This document shows positions 16,121-26,461 of a stretch of DNA of 64,000 nucleotides, one piece after another. Source of the stretch: Candidatus Nanosynbacter sp. HMT-352. Its GTDB lineage: Bacteria > Patescibacteriota > Saccharimonadia > Saccharimonadales > Saccharimonadaceae. A program made the position numbers and the translations under genes. The notes beneath the pieces are model-generated. The model was given only the letters and a program-made list of their open reading frames with translations. It had not been told where the DNA came from and did not search any database. Location of the stretch: NCBI RefSeq assembly GCF_022819345.1, contig NZ_CP089288.1, forward strand, positions 186,001 to 250,000. Reading direction: 5' to 3'. Positions within the stretch are counted from its first letter, which is position 1. The number at the start of each line of letters is the position of its first letter.

Positions 16121-17518
16121 ATGGCAAAAAAATACATTAACGACGTTCGATTCTGGCTATTGGCTATTATTATTTTTGGTGGCGGCTTCGCCCTGCATCC
16201 CAGTGTCGGCTTATCAATTCTGGATTTCCCGTCACTGCGCGTAGGATTATACCAAATCGTTGCCGTAAGCCTATTGTTATTCTCCTTGCCATTACTACTT
16301 AAAAAACGCCAAGAATTATTGAAAAACCGATGGCTAATCGGCGGATCTTTAGCAATTTTTATCGCCATTGTCGTCGGCATATTTTTCGCAGAAGCACGCC
16401 TGCGCACCGCGTTATATTCGTTATCGCTATTATTCCTACTCGCCGTCGGATTATCCGCTGGCTTAATTTACGGCGAATTATCAAAATCAGAAAAACGTAA
16501 ACTCATCAGCGTCGGACTGTGGGGCGGACTAGTTTTTGGGATTTTAGCAATTATTCAGCTTATCGTCGCCACCTTTGAACCAACAGGATTTGGCACGCTT
16601 TGCGCTGGTTGTAAAGCCGACGTTTTTGGGTTTCCACGAATCAATTTATTCGCCGCCGAACCGCAATTCTTCGCCAATTCTCTACTTCCAGCATTTTTCC
16701 TTGCGTTCTTTCAACCAAAATCTCGCTTAGCCAAATTTAGCCTATTTTTCACAACTCTCGCCATATCTTTAACATTTTCCCGTGGCGGATTTTTAGCAAT
16801 TTTTATCGCCATCACAGCCTTATTTATAATCGTTTTCATAAAACGAATTGACGCATCTTTTATTCGTAAAAAACTTCCAATCATCTTCGTTGGATTACTA
16901 TTCGGATTCATCTTATTATTCTCATCAGCCAACATTAGATACGCCAATACGCCCTTCATCGCACACAATACCTTCGTCAGTATGGTTGATCAATTATCTC
17001 TCGGGAAAATTAAGATTCCACAAAAATCCATCGCCAAAAATCCGTCACCAAAATCCGCCGAAAACATTCCACCAAGCAACAATTCTTTCCAACCTGCCGG
17101 TTTTGTTGAAGCTTCCGCCAATGACAGGCTCAGCGCCAGTGACTTAGCCATAAAATCTTGGCTATCATCGCCACGAACGTTCTTCTTTGGCGTTGGACTC
17201 GGCAACCTCGGTAATTTCATCCAAAAACATCTTCACGTAAACGTCCCAACAGACCAAACAGTCTACGTTTTTTACATATTATTACTCAGCGGCTTAGGGA
17301 TTGTTGGGCTATTCACCCTTCTAATTGCCCCATTGATAATCATATTTTTCGCCATAAAAAATATCCGTAAAATTAAAGCTCAATTTATCTTATCGCTGAC
17401 CGTCGCGATGTTTATACATTTTTGGTTTTTTGGTAGTTTCATAAATACGATTCATTGTTTTGCTATAATCGGCATATTTTTGTATAATTACCCCAGAGAT
17501 TATGCGGAAAAAGTCTGA
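16121..17518 (+). CDS. O-antigen ligase/polymerase-like (Wzy/WaaL) membrane protein
   Basis: 465 residues, with about ten to twelve hydrophobic segments and a large periplasmic-side loop (about 285-340). The C-terminal half has the Wzy_C-like pattern with FGVGLGNLGNFIQKHL and DQTVYVFYILLLSGLGIVGL. It probably links or polymerises glycan repeat units on the outer face of the membrane. It overlaps the next gene by 17 bp and opens the glycan cluster. Translation is probably leaderless. Confidence 0.78.
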   Translation: MAKKYINDVRFWLLAIIIFGGGFALHPSVGLSILDFPSLRVGLYQIVAVSLLLFSLPLLLKKRQELLKNRWLIGGSLAIFIAIVVGIFFAEARLRTALYSLSLLFLLAVGLSAGLIYGELSKSEKRKLISVGLWGGLVFGILAIIQLIVATFEPTGFGTLCAGCKADVFGFPRINLFAAEPQFFANSLLPAFFLAFFQPKSRLAKFSLFFTTLAISLTFSRGGFLAIFIAITALFIIVFIKRIDASFIRKKLPIIFVGLLFGFILLFSSANIRYANTPFIAHNTFVSMVDQLSLGKIKIPQKSIAKNPSPKSAENIPPSNNSFQPAGFVEASANDRLSASDLAIKSWLSSPRTFFFGVGLGNLGNFIQKHLHVNVPTDQTVYVFYILLLSGLGIVGLFTLLIAPLIIIFFAIKNIRKIKAQFILSLTVAMFIHFWFFGSFINTIHCFAIIGIFLYNYPRDYAEKV

Positions 17519-18923
17519 TTTTTACTTCAAAATTGTCCTGGTCGTTCTTGATATCTTAGCTTTATTGAGCGCATTTACTATTGCCTATATTTTGCGAATT
17601 TCCCTGGATCCTAGACCATTCCATATCAGCATCAATGCCATAGATTTTATTACCTCCATTTTTATGACGCTACCGTTGTGGATCGTGATGTTCTATTTCT
17701 TTGGCTTATACGACCGAGAGATTTACACGCACCCATTACGAAACTTTGGACGAATACTTTTAGCGTCAATAACTGGAATTATGATTATGATTTCCGTGAC
17801 GTTCTTTACCAACACTCCGTTATTCCCAGCCAAACTCGTCGCTGGTTATGCCACTGGAATTGGCTTTGTTCTACTAATGATTTTCCGCAGCGCCGCCAAT
17901 ATTGTTCGTCTGAAGTTATTAAAGCGCGGCTTAGGAGCTCGCCGTGTTATATTAATTGGCAATTGTGATTTAACTCACGTTCTGGCTGATTTTATAGAAA
18001 CTAATCCGTTAACTGGCTTTAAGATTAGCGGAATTGTTGCACAAACCCAGTTCATTCCTATTGAACTAAAAAAGCTTCGACGCTCGTCATTAGAATCGGC
18101 GCTCACCAGAGATAAAATTGACGTCATCATCCAAACCGACTCAAAAAACGTTAGTGAACATTATCAAATTGCCCAGAAACATTATCTGGATTTTTATCAA
18201 GCGCCGGAATTCGACGGAATTATGACCACCAAGCACACTATTGATATCATCGACTCCGTGCCGCTAATTCACACTCATCCGACGCCGTTAATGGGCTATG
18301 GGCGAATTGTTAAGCGGATTATGGATATTATCGGTGGAACAGCTGGGATTATTATCGCCTCGCCAATTATGCTTTTGGTGGCAATTGCCGTAAAAATCAG
18401 CGACCCAGCGGGACCGATTTTAATGCACGGCAAACAGCAAAAACGTCTCACTCGCTACAATCGACCGTTTAAGGTCTATAAGTTCCGCTCGCATTATGCA
18501 AAGTTTGATGGCAAAACTGACGAAGAAGTCTTTCGAATGGTTGGTAAGCCTGAGCTAATTGAAGAATACCGTAAAAACGGCGACAAGCTTGATCATGATT
18601 TTCGTGTGACGCCAGTTGGTCGATTTATTCGTCGCTTTAGCCTTGATGAATTACCGCAGTTATTCAACGTCGTTAAAGGAGATATCAGCCTAGTCGGACC
18701 GCGAGCGCTGGTACCGCACGAATTAAGCGCATACGATAAAAAACACGTTTTATTAGCGGTCAAATCTGGGTTAACTGGACTTGCAGTAGTATCTGGCAGA
18801 CGCAGCATCAGCTTTGAAGAGCGGCGACGAATTGACTTATATTATGTTCAAAACTGGAGTATCTGGATGGACATCACGATTTTATTAAAAACCTGCTTGG
18901 TTATTTTCCAGAAAGATAATTAA
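17502..18923 (+). CDS. Polyprenyl glycosylphosphotransferase (WbaP/WcaJ-type initiating enzyme)
   Basis: 473 residues. Transfers the first sugar phosphate onto undecaprenyl phosphate to begin a glycan. Four N-terminal membrane helices (to about 150) and a CoA-binding-like middle domain (GARRVILIGNCDL) precede the catalytic C-terminal domain. That domain has VKRIMDIIGGTAGIIIASPI, the PFKVYKFRSHY motif, RFSLDELPQLFNVVKGDISLVGPRA and a conserved end. The large N-terminal domain makes it the long form. It overlaps the polymerase gene (17 bp) and touches the next glycosyltransferase (TAATG). Confidence 0.88.
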   Translation: MRKKSDFYFKIVLVVLDILALLSAFTIAYILRISLDPRPFHISINAIDFITSIFMTLPLWIVMFYFFGLYDREIYTHPLRNFGRILLASITGIMIMISVTFFTNTPLFPAKLVAGYATGIGFVLLMIFRSAANIVRLKLLKRGLGARRVILIGNCDLTHVLADFIETNPLTGFKISGIVAQTQFIPIELKKLRRSSLESALTRDKIDVIIQTDSKNVSEHYQIAQKHYLDFYQAPEFDGIMTTKHTIDIIDSVPLIHTHPTPLMGYGRIVKRIMDIIGGTAGIIIASPIMLLVAIAVKISDPAGPILMHGKQQKRLTRYNRPFKVYKFRSHYAKFDGKTDEEVFRMVGKPELIEEYRKNGDKLDHDFRVTPVGRFIRRFSLDELPQLFNVVKGDISLVGPRALVPHELSAYDKKHVLLAVKSGLTGLAVVSGRRSISFEERRRIDLYYVQNWSIWMDITILLKTCLVIFQKDN

Positions 18924-20065
18924 TGAGTAAGCCAAAAATTGCCATAGTTCACGACTGGATTTACGGCGGCGGAGCCGAAAAAGTCGTTTTGGAAATTCAC
19001 AAATTATACCCAGACGCGCCAATTTACACTTCTTTTTGTAGTGATGAATGGCGAGAAAGATTAGACAACAAAGTCATTACTGGTTATTTACAGCGATGGC
19101 CGTTTTCAAAAATTCGACGATTACTGCCACTTCTTAGACAGTGGTGGTTCGCTAAACTTGATCTTAGCGAATTTGACATTATCATCTCAAGCTCTGGAAA
19201 TGGTGAGGCAAAATTCGTCCGCAAATCCAGACCAGATCAACTTCATATCTGCTATTGCCACACGCCAACGCATTTTTATTGGCGACATTACGACGAATAT
19301 ATCAAACGACCAAGTTTTCGCCCGCAATGGCTGGCGCGCCTAGGCTTAAAAACCTTAGTCCGACCACTGAAAAAACGAGATTTCAATGCCGCTCAGCAAG
19401 TTGATATTTTTATCGCCAACTCTACGGGAATTCAGGCTGATATTGAAGAGTTTTACCAGCGAAAAAGTACGGTTATTTTTCCGCCAATTGACGTGTCGAG
19501 CTTTTCGCCACTTGCTAAAAATCGCAAGCAAACATCCATCCCCAAAAAACCTCGCTGTCTGATTTGGGGGCGAATTGTGCCAATGAAACGACTTGATATC
19601 GCTATTAAGGCTTGTCAGAAACTTGGCTGGCAATTAGATATTATTGGAAAAGGTCCAGACGTTGACAACCTGAAGAATATCGCCGATAAACATACTAATT
19701 TCTTAGGATTTGTCGATAATGCCACGCGAGAAAAATATATTAAAAAAGCAGATTTGTTTATTTTTTGTTCACACGAAGATTTTGGAATCGCGCCAGTTGA
19801 AGCGTTGGCGTCTGGTATCCCAGTGGTTGCGTATGAAGCTGGCGGCGCACTTGATTATATAAAACCCGAAAAAAACGGCTGGTTCTTTTCTGAGCAAACA
19901 GATTCTTCATTGACAGAAACCCTAGAGAAACTTCCAGGAAAAAAAGTTTCACCAACAAAAATCTCAGCCACAGCAAACGAATTTTCAGCTGCAATTTTTC
20001 ATAAAGCGATAAAAAATATAGTTGATAAATCATGGAAGGAACATTATCGTGAAAATCGTAATTGA
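18923..20065 (+). CDS. Glycosyltransferase family 4
   Basis: 380-residue GT-B-fold enzyme with a retaining GT4 C-terminal domain: IWGRIVPMKRLDIAI, LDIIGKGPDVDNL, and HEDFGIAPVEALASGIPVVAYEAGGALDYI containing the E-x7-E motif. It probably adds the second sugar (often mannose) to the lipid-linked glycan. Its ATG overlaps the previous stop (TAATG). Confidence 0.85.
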   Translation: MSKPKIAIVHDWIYGGGAEKVVLEIHKLYPDAPIYTSFCSDEWRERLDNKVITGYLQRWPFSKIRRLLPLLRQWWFAKLDLSEFDIIISSSGNGEAKFVRKSRPDQLHICYCHTPTHFYWRHYDEYIKRPSFRPQWLARLGLKTLVRPLKKRDFNAAQQVDIFIANSTGIQADIEEFYQRKSTVIFPPIDVSSFSPLAKNRKQTSIPKKPRCLIWGRIVPMKRLDIAIKACQKLGWQLDIIGKGPDVDNLKNIADKHTNFLGFVDNATREKYIKKADLFIFCSHEDFGIAPVEALASGIPVVAYEAGGALDYIKPEKNGWFFSEQTDSSLTETLEKLPGKKVSPTKISATANEFSAAIFHKAIKNIVDKSWKEHYRENRN

Positions 20066-21146
20066 CGCCCGAACATTAAGAACTAGCACTGGTCGGTACA
20101 TCGAACGGCTGATTCATTATTTGCAGAAAATTGATAATAAAAACGATTATGTTATTCTGCTCAAGCCAAAGGATTTTGATAGTTGGCAGCCGAGCAATCC
20201 GCGCTTTAAAAAAGTCATTTGTCCTTACAAAGAATACACTTTCGCCGAGCAAATCGGCTTTAAAAAACAACTTGAAAGTCTCCATTCAGACTTAGTTCAT
20301 TTTGCGATGGTTCAGCAGCCAGTTCTATACAATTCCAGTCCAGTTGTTACTACGATGCAAGATTTGACTACTGTTAGATTCAGAAATCCAGATAAAAATC
20401 CTGTCGTTTTCTGGATTAAGCAGCAAATTTATAAATGGGTCAATAAAAAAGTCGCGAAAAAATCTTCGCATATAATCACAATTTCTAACTTCGTAAAAAA
20501 TGATTTGATTAAATTCACCGGTGTAAGCCCAGAGAAAATTACTGTAACTTTGGAGTCTGCAGATGAGTTACCAAAAGGCAACGAGCCTGTTGACGAGTTG
20601 ATTGGTAGAAAATTCATTATGTATATCGGTAGACCAACGCCACATAAAAACCTTCGACGACTAATTGACGCATTTGCTTTGTTACAGAAAAAATATCCAG
20701 ATTTAACACTGGCTTTGGCAGGTAAAAAAGACAGTAATTACGCTCGCCACGAGACATATGTAAATGATCACGGAATTAAAAACGTCGTGTTTACTGGCTT
20801 TATATCAGACGAGCAATTGCGCTGGATGTACGAAAATACGGCAGTTTATTGCTTCCCTTCGCTCAGTGAAGGATTTGGTTTGCCAGGATTAGAGGCAATG
20901 CTACACGGCGCGCCAGTCGCCTCGAGCACGGCTACTTGCTTGCCAGAAACTCACGGCGATGCTGCTCACTATTTTGATCCTTTCAGTGTCGAGGATATAG
21001 CAAAATCAATTGACGACATCTTATCTGACGATAAGTTACGCAATGAACTCGTTAAAAAAGGCAAGAAACACGTTAAGACATTTTCATGGCAACGCATGGC
21101 AGAGCAAACTTTGGCTGTATATGAAAAATATGGTCGGAAAAGTTGA
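20049..21146 (+). CDS. Glycosyltransferase family 4
   Basis: 365 residues from the preferred start. GT4 hallmarks are MYIGRPTPHKNLRRLIDAF, LALAGKKDSNY and PSLSEGFGLPGLEAMLHGAPVASS. I chose the GTG at 20049 because AAGGA lies 8 nt upstream and the protein then begins KIVIDARTLRTSTGRYIE, typical of this group. An ATG at 20022 would add nine residues. It overlaps the previous gene by 17 bp, so the two are co-translated. The sugar is not predictable. Confidence 0.85.
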   Translation: MKIVIDARTLRTSTGRYIERLIHYLQKIDNKNDYVILLKPKDFDSWQPSNPRFKKVICPYKEYTFAEQIGFKKQLESLHSDLVHFAMVQQPVLYNSSPVVTTMQDLTTVRFRNPDKNPVVFWIKQQIYKWVNKKVAKKSSHIITISNFVKNDLIKFTGVSPEKITVTLESADELPKGNEPVDELIGRKFIMYIGRPTPHKNLRRLIDAFALLQKKYPDLTLALAGKKDSNYARHETYVNDHGIKNVVFTGFISDEQLRWMYENTAVYCFPSLSEGFGLPGLEAMLHGAPVASSTATCLPETHGDAAHYFDPFSVEDIAKSIDDILSDDKLRNELVKKGKKHVKTFSWQRMAEQTLAVYEKYGRKS

Positions 21147-21148
21147 GA

Positions 21149-21586
21149 TTAGCTTTCCTGTCCAGTAGCTTGATTAATTCGAGTAGACGAGTCTGCTTTA
21201 TTTGAGCCGCCAACTCCATAGACCATTTCAATGTTGTACTTTTCGCAAACATCACGCTCTGGAACAACTTCCGGTGCCGACCTATCGCCACCATTTGCAA
21301 ACACCAATTGACATCCCGGATATTGCCGAGCGATCATTTCTAAGGTTTCTGTAACTGGAGGATTCTCATCAATAGAAAGCATCACCTGATCCACACCCTT
21401 TAATGCCCGCATTAAGCGGAGTCGATTTTCTTCATTAAGGATAATTTTTCCCTTTTTTAGCAATTGCTGTTTGTCGTTATTCACCACTACAATCAAATAA
21501 TCACCCATTTTTGCAGCTGCCTCAATCATATCTAAATGCCCACCGTGCAATGGATTAAAATAGCCGCTAACAATTACAACTTTCAT
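21149..21586 (-). CDS. Cytidylyltransferase-like nucleotidyltransferase
   Basis: 145 residues with the HxGH-type nucleotidyltransferase signature GYFNPLHGGHLDMIEAA near the start and a late STRIN segment (ISSTR-like). It resembles the TagD/RfaE C-domain group, which make CDP- or ADP-activated alcohols or sugars. It is encoded opposite to the flanking glycan genes. The start has GGAGGA 6 nt upstream. The substrate is unknown. Confidence 0.75.
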   Translation of the reverse strand: MKVVIVSGYFNPLHGGHLDMIEAAAKMGDYLIVVVNNDKQQLLKKGKIILNEENRLRLMRALKGVDQVMLSIDENPPVTETLEMIARQYPGCQLVFANGGDRSAPEVVPERDVCEKYNIEMVYGVGGSNKADSSTRINQATGQES

Positions 21587-21621
21587 AATATCCTCCTCTA
21601 TAACTTCTCTATTATACCTGA

Positions 21622-22647
<1,026 letters not shown>

Positions 22648-22649
22648 TT

Positions 22650-23216
22650 ATGTTTGACCCAACTAACTACAATGAACTTACGGTCACTGAATCGTCAATT
22701 CCAGGGTTATTTGTTATTAAATTACCCGTACATGGCGACAATCGCGGCTGGTTCAAAGAGAATTATCAAAAAGAAAAAATGGAAGCCTTAGGCTTACCGT
22801 CGTTCGATATCGTACAAAACAATATCAGCTTCAATGACAAAACTGGCGCCACTCGTGGACTTCATGCTGAGCCTTGGAACAAATTCATTTCAACAGCCAA
22901 TGGACGTGTTTTTGGAGCTTGGTGTGACCTTCGTAAAGGTGAGAGTTTCGGCCAAGTTTTCACGCACGAGATTAATCCGGGTACGGCAATTTTCGTTCCT
23001 AAGGGTGTAGCTAACGGTTATCAAACACTTGACGATAATGTCGCCTACACATATCTAGTTGACGCTCATTGGTTCCCGGATGCTAAATATACTTTTGTTA
23101 ATTTATTTGATCCAGAACTAAAAATCAACTGGCCAATCAATAAGGATCAAGCAATTATTTCCGAAAAAGATGCCGCACATCCACTACTAAGTAATGTAAT
23201 TCCTATGGAGGTATAA
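22650..23216 (+). CDS. rmlC: dTDP-4-dehydrorhamnose 3,5-epimerase
   Basis: Third step of rhamnose synthesis, a cupin-fold epimerase of 188 residues. The catalytic histidine lies in RGLHAEPWNKF and the substrate-binding segment is FVPKGVANGYQTL. The RGLHAEPW form, rather than RGLHYQ, resembles the RmlC half of fused actinobacterial RmlCD proteins. Here the C and D enzymes are separate but share a TAATG junction, which could be the unfused ancestor of that arrangement (inference). Confidence 0.88.
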   Translation: MFDPTNYNELTVTESSIPGLFVIKLPVHGDNRGWFKENYQKEKMEALGLPSFDIVQNNISFNDKTGATRGLHAEPWNKFISTANGRVFGAWCDLRKGESFGQVFTHEINPGTAIFVPKGVANGYQTLDDNVAYTYLVDAHWFPDAKYTFVNLFDPELKINWPINKDQAIISEKDAAHPLLSNVIPMEV

Positions 23217-24067
23217 TGAATAATAAAGCTGTATTTATTACTGGAGCTAATGGCCAACTAGGACGAGCACTACAACGTGTTTTTTCCAATGCGACGGCGT
23301 TATCGCGTCAAGATTTAGACATTACCAATAAAACCGCTGTCGACTCTTTCGATTGGCAACATGGATCGATCATTATAAATGCCGCAGCCTGGACTAATGT
23401 CGATGGAGCAGAAACCGAAGAAGGCCGCGTAGCATCTTGGAAAGTTAATGCATCTGCAGTATCTAACCTTACTAGGGTATGCCGAAAATATGATATGACA
23501 ATGGTTCACATTTCCAGCGATTACGTATTCGACGGAACAAAAAAACGCCACACAGAAGACGAGCCACTTAGCCCTCTTAGTGTCTATGGTCAGAGTAAGG
23601 CCGCAGGAGACCTATTGGTCGAACAATTAGACAACTTCTATCTACTTCGATCCACATGGGTAATTGGTGAAGGCAAAAATTTTGTTCGCACCATGCTAGG
23701 ATTGGCGGAAAAAAACATCTCGCCAACCGTTGTTAATGACCAAATAGGTCGCTTAACGTTCACCAGTGAGCTAGTGCGTATTATAGATCATTTATTGTCA
23801 ACTAAAGCTCCATTCGGAACTTACAATGCGACAAATGACGGACCACTCGCTTCTTGGGCAGACATTACTAGAAAAATATTTGAATTATCTAATCATAAAG
23901 ACTTAATCGTTTCTAATACAACTACCGCAGAATATTTTGCCAACAAGCCGGGGGTTGCGCCACGACCGCTCAATAGTGATATGAGCCTAGATAAACTGCA
24001 CTCTACAGGATTTCAAAGCCGTAACTGGGAAGAGGATTTAAGGCAATATATATTAAACAACGCTTAA
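23216..24067 (+). CDS. rmlD: dTDP-4-dehydrorhamnose reductase
   Basis: Final step giving dTDP-L-rhamnose. 283-residue NAD(P)-dependent SDR with TGANGQLGRAL at the N terminus, NAAAWTNVDGAE, HISSDYVFDGT and the catalytic YGQSKAAGD. It is translationally coupled to rmlC. Rhamnose is therefore made for one or more of the glycosyltransferases nearby. Confidence 0.92.
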   Translation: MNNKAVFITGANGQLGRALQRVFSNATALSRQDLDITNKTAVDSFDWQHGSIIINAAAWTNVDGAETEEGRVASWKVNASAVSNLTRVCRKYDMTMVHISSDYVFDGTKKRHTEDEPLSPLSVYGQSKAAGDLLVEQLDNFYLLRSTWVIGEGKNFVRTMLGLAEKNISPTVVNDQIGRLTFTSELVRIIDHLLSTKAPFGTYNATNDGPLASWADITRKIFELSNHKDLIVSNTTTAEYFANKPGVAPRPLNSDMSLDKLHSTGFQSRNWEEDLRQYILNNA

Positions 24068-24102
24068 AATGCAACATTTATAAATCTCAAAACCGTTTAA
24101 CC

Positions 24103-24131
24103 TTGATACTGTCGAATCATAGATATATAAT
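24103..24131 (+). promoter_or_regulatory. rmlA promoter
   Basis: TTGATA (24103-24108) and TATAAT (24126-24131) separated by 17 bp. AAGGAG follows at 24143-24148. Confidence 0.7.
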
Positions 24132-24154
24132 CATACAACACAAAGGAGAATATG

Positions 24155-25000
24155 ATGAAGGGAATAATTTTAGCGGGTGGATCGGGTACGCGATTATGGC
24201 CAATTACTCAGGCCATAAGCAAGCAATTAATGCCTATTTATGACAAGCCAATGATTTATTATCCGCTTACCACATTAATGCAAGCGGGAATCCGTGACAT
24301 TCTCATAATTACCACTCCAGATGACCAAAACGGCTTCAAGAGGCTTCTTGGTAACGGATCACAATGGGGCATAAATCTAGAATACGCTGTTCAACCCACT
24401 CCAGATGGTCTGGCGCAAGCTTTTATTATTGGTGAAGATTTTATTGGTGACGATAAAGTAGCCCTAGTACTGGGAGATAATATATTTTATGGAGAGCGTT
24501 TAGATGAATCTCTGCGGGAATGCACAAATCCCGACGGTGGCACAGTTTTTGCCTACAAAGTATCTGACCCAGAAAGGTATGGCGTCGTTGAATTTGATGA
24601 CCAAAATCAGGCAATATCAATTGAAGAAAAACCAACTTCCCCAAAATCCCACTTCGCAGTTGTCGGCTTATATTTTTATGATAATGACGTAGTAGAGATT
24701 GCTAAAAACGTAAAACCGTCAGCTCGAGGAGAATTAGAAATTACATCCATTAATGCAGAATACTTACGTCGCGGTAAATTGCAAGTTCAAACCTTAGACA
24801 ATGGAGATGTTTGGCTAGACACAGGAACGATTGATAGCTTAACTGATGCATCCGACTTCGTTAGAGTTATCCAAAAACGAACCGGTAGGATTATCGGTAG
24901 TCCGGAAAAAACTGCCTTTAAAAATGGCTGGATCAGTCGAGAGCAGCTCAACTCGCTCGCTTATACACTCAAGAAATCTGGTTACGGTAAATATTTATAA
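24155..25000 (+). CDS. rmlA: Glucose-1-phosphate thymidylyltransferase
   Basis: First step of dTDP-rhamnose synthesis: glucose-1-phosphate plus dTTP gives dTDP-glucose. About 281 residues, with the nucleotide-binding [20 protein letters not shown] and catalytic-site segments [10 protein letters not shown] and WLDTGT. The start at 24155 is 6 nt from AAGGAG; the ATG at 24152 would be only 3 nt from it. It completes the rml set in the order B-C-D-A and has its own promoter. Confidence 0.93.
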   Translation: MKGIILAGGSGTRLWPITQAISKQLMPIYDKPMIYYPLTTLMQAGIRDILIITTPDDQNGFKRLLGNGSQWGINLEYAVQPTPDGLAQAFIIGEDFIGDDKVALVLGDNIFYGERLDESLRECTNPDGGTVFAYKVSDPERYGVVEFDDQNQAISIEEKPTSPKSHFAVVGLYFYDNDVVEIAKNVKPSARGELEITSINAEYLRRGKLQVQTLDNGDVWLDTGTIDSLTDASDFVRVIQKRTGRIIGSPEKTAFKNGWISREQLNSLAYTLKKSGYGKYL

Positions 25001-25004
25001 ATGG

Positions 25005-25010
25005 TATAAT
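25005..25010 (+). promoter_or_regulatory. Extended -10 (TGG-TATAAT), leaderless start of GT2 gene
   Basis: TATAAT preceded by TGG, 7 nt before the ATG at 25018, in the 17-bp gap after rmlA. Confidence 0.5.
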
Positions 25011-25017
25011 TATTGAT

Positions 25018-25722
25018 ATGAAGAGGGTTTGTGTTATTATTCCAGCTTACAACGAGGAGGCTGTTATTGAGAGTGTGATTAAAAAAGCCAAAAAGGTTTT
25101 TTCAAAAGTCGAAAAAGACTATTTGATCGACATAGTACTCGTCAACGATGGGTCCAAAGATGACACTCTTGAGCAGGCTAAAAAAGGCGGCGCAATAGTT
25201 ATTGATCATATATTGAATTCCGGAGCTGGAGGTGCCACATTAACTGGCCTCGCCTACGCTCGACAAAATAATTATGACATTGCCGCCACTATGGATGCCG
25301 ACGGTCAACATGACCCAGAAGATGTTTTAGCTGGAATTAAAAAAATCTCCACTTCTAATACAGACCTATTGATTGGTAGTCGACTCATCAATAGCGAGGG
25401 CATGTCCAGGACTAAAGTCCTAGGAAACAAAGGCCTCAGCTTCATCACCTACGTACTGTTCGGTATCAACGTTACCGATTCACAATCTGGTCTGCGAGTT
25501 TACTCACGAAAGGCCATTGATAGCCTTGACTGGAAATCAACTGGTTATGAGTTTTGCTCAGAGATGATTTGGCGAGCTAAACAGGCAAGCATGGTTATTT
25601 CTGAATACCCGATTAAAGCAATTTACACCGACTATTCCCGAGCCAAAGGTCAAAACAACTGGAACGCCATCAATATTATCAAACGACTATTTAAGCAACG
25701 CTTAACGGAGTTATTTGAATGA
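25018..25722 (+). CDS. Glycosyltransferase family 2 (DPM1-like)
   Basis: 234-residue inverting GT-A enzyme: VIIPAYNEEAVIESVIKKA, LVNDGSKDDT, and the DxD-like ATMDADGQHDPED motif, then IGSRLIN and a GLRVYSRKAI segment. It resembles polyprenyl-phosphate mannose/glucose synthases. It overlaps the next gene (DUF2304 membrane protein) by 4 bp, a pairing commonly seen for lipid-linked sugar donors. Confidence 0.85.
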   Translation: MKRVCVIIPAYNEEAVIESVIKKAKKVFSKVEKDYLIDIVLVNDGSKDDTLEQAKKGGAIVIDHILNSGAGGATLTGLAYARQNNYDIAATMDADGQHDPEDVLAGIKKISTSNTDLLIGSRLINSEGMSRTKVLGNKGLSFITYVLFGINVTDSQSGLRVYSRKAIDSLDWKSTGYEFCSEMIWRAKQASMVISEYPIKAIYTDYSRAKGQNNWNAINIIKRLFKQRLTELFE

Positions 25723-26072
25723 GATATCTTATCCTCATACTACTCAATGTGCCGATTATTCTGGCGGCACTAATCAATATAATCACTCAATACAAACTGC
25801 GTAAAGTCAGCCCGGCACGCTTTCGTCATCAACTCATTATTTGGCTAGTCATCATGGTTTCCTTGATGGGGTCGTTCCCGATATACAACATCTCACTTGG
25901 GCATCCGCCACTTGATTCATCAGAATTAAGCTTGTTTGATATTTTACAAACTACGACGATTATTTTTCTATTCTATATCGCCAACAACCAACGCCAACGT
26001 ATCGACCAAAACGAGCGCAGACTACGCGACCTACATCAAGAATTATCAATTAGGCTATCTGTTAGAAGATAA
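25719..26072 (+). CDS. DUF2304 family membrane protein
   Basis: 117 residues: three hydrophobic segments (about 2-22, 40-60 and 74-90) followed by a basic helix rich in Arg/Gln (NNQRQRIDQNERRLRDL). This matches DUF2304 proteins, which sit beside DPM1-like glycosyltransferases. It may help present or flip the polyprenyl-linked sugar; this is inferred from neighbourhood. Confidence 0.72.
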   Translation: MRYLILILLNVPIILAALINIITQYKLRKVSPARFRHQLIIWLVIMVSLMGSFPIYNISLGHPPLDSSELSLFDILQTTTIIFLFYIANNQRQRIDQNERRLRDLHQELSIRLSVRR

Positions 26073-26101
26073 TTTTTATTAATACTTCCCTATATCCTAT
26101 T

Positions 26102-26461
26102 CTATTTATTAGTCGCAGCAATCATCAAAACACCAACTAATATTAATATACAGCCGATAGTTTTAATTATAGTAAAGCTTTCGTTAAAAATTACTACAGC
26201 TGTTAACATAAGCAACAGGTAGACTAGTCCTATCGTTAGCGGTGAAATAAATGATAATTCAAACCTGTTTAATAAAATTATATATAAAAAGAAACTTACC
26301 CCGTAAAACAATATACCAAACAGGCTCATTATAGGAAGATGTAAATTAGTATAAGGAATTGTAAGTAAATGAGCTGAACCCGCTGACAATCCTCCTAATT
26401 TTATTAATGTTGATCCACTAACCGCCGCTACAACATACGCAATTATCAGAAATATATTCAT
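26102..26461 (-). CDS. EmrE/ArnE-type small membrane transporter
   Basis: 119 residues with four hydrophobic helices, the size and layout of small multidrug-resistance/EamA half-transporters (LILVGVLMIAA at the end). In a glycan cluster the closest functional parallel is the undecaprenyl-phosphate-aminoarabinose flippase subunit ArnE. It starts just after the stop of the oxidoreductase gene (TAGATG) and is the last gene of a three-gene minus-strand unit. Confidence 0.68.
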   Translation of the reverse strand: MNIFLIIAYVVAAVSGSTLIKLGGLSAGSAHLLTIPYTNLHLPIMSLFGILFYGVSFFLYIILLNRFELSFISPLTIGLVYLLLMLTAVVIFNESFTIIKTIGCILILVGVLMIAATNK

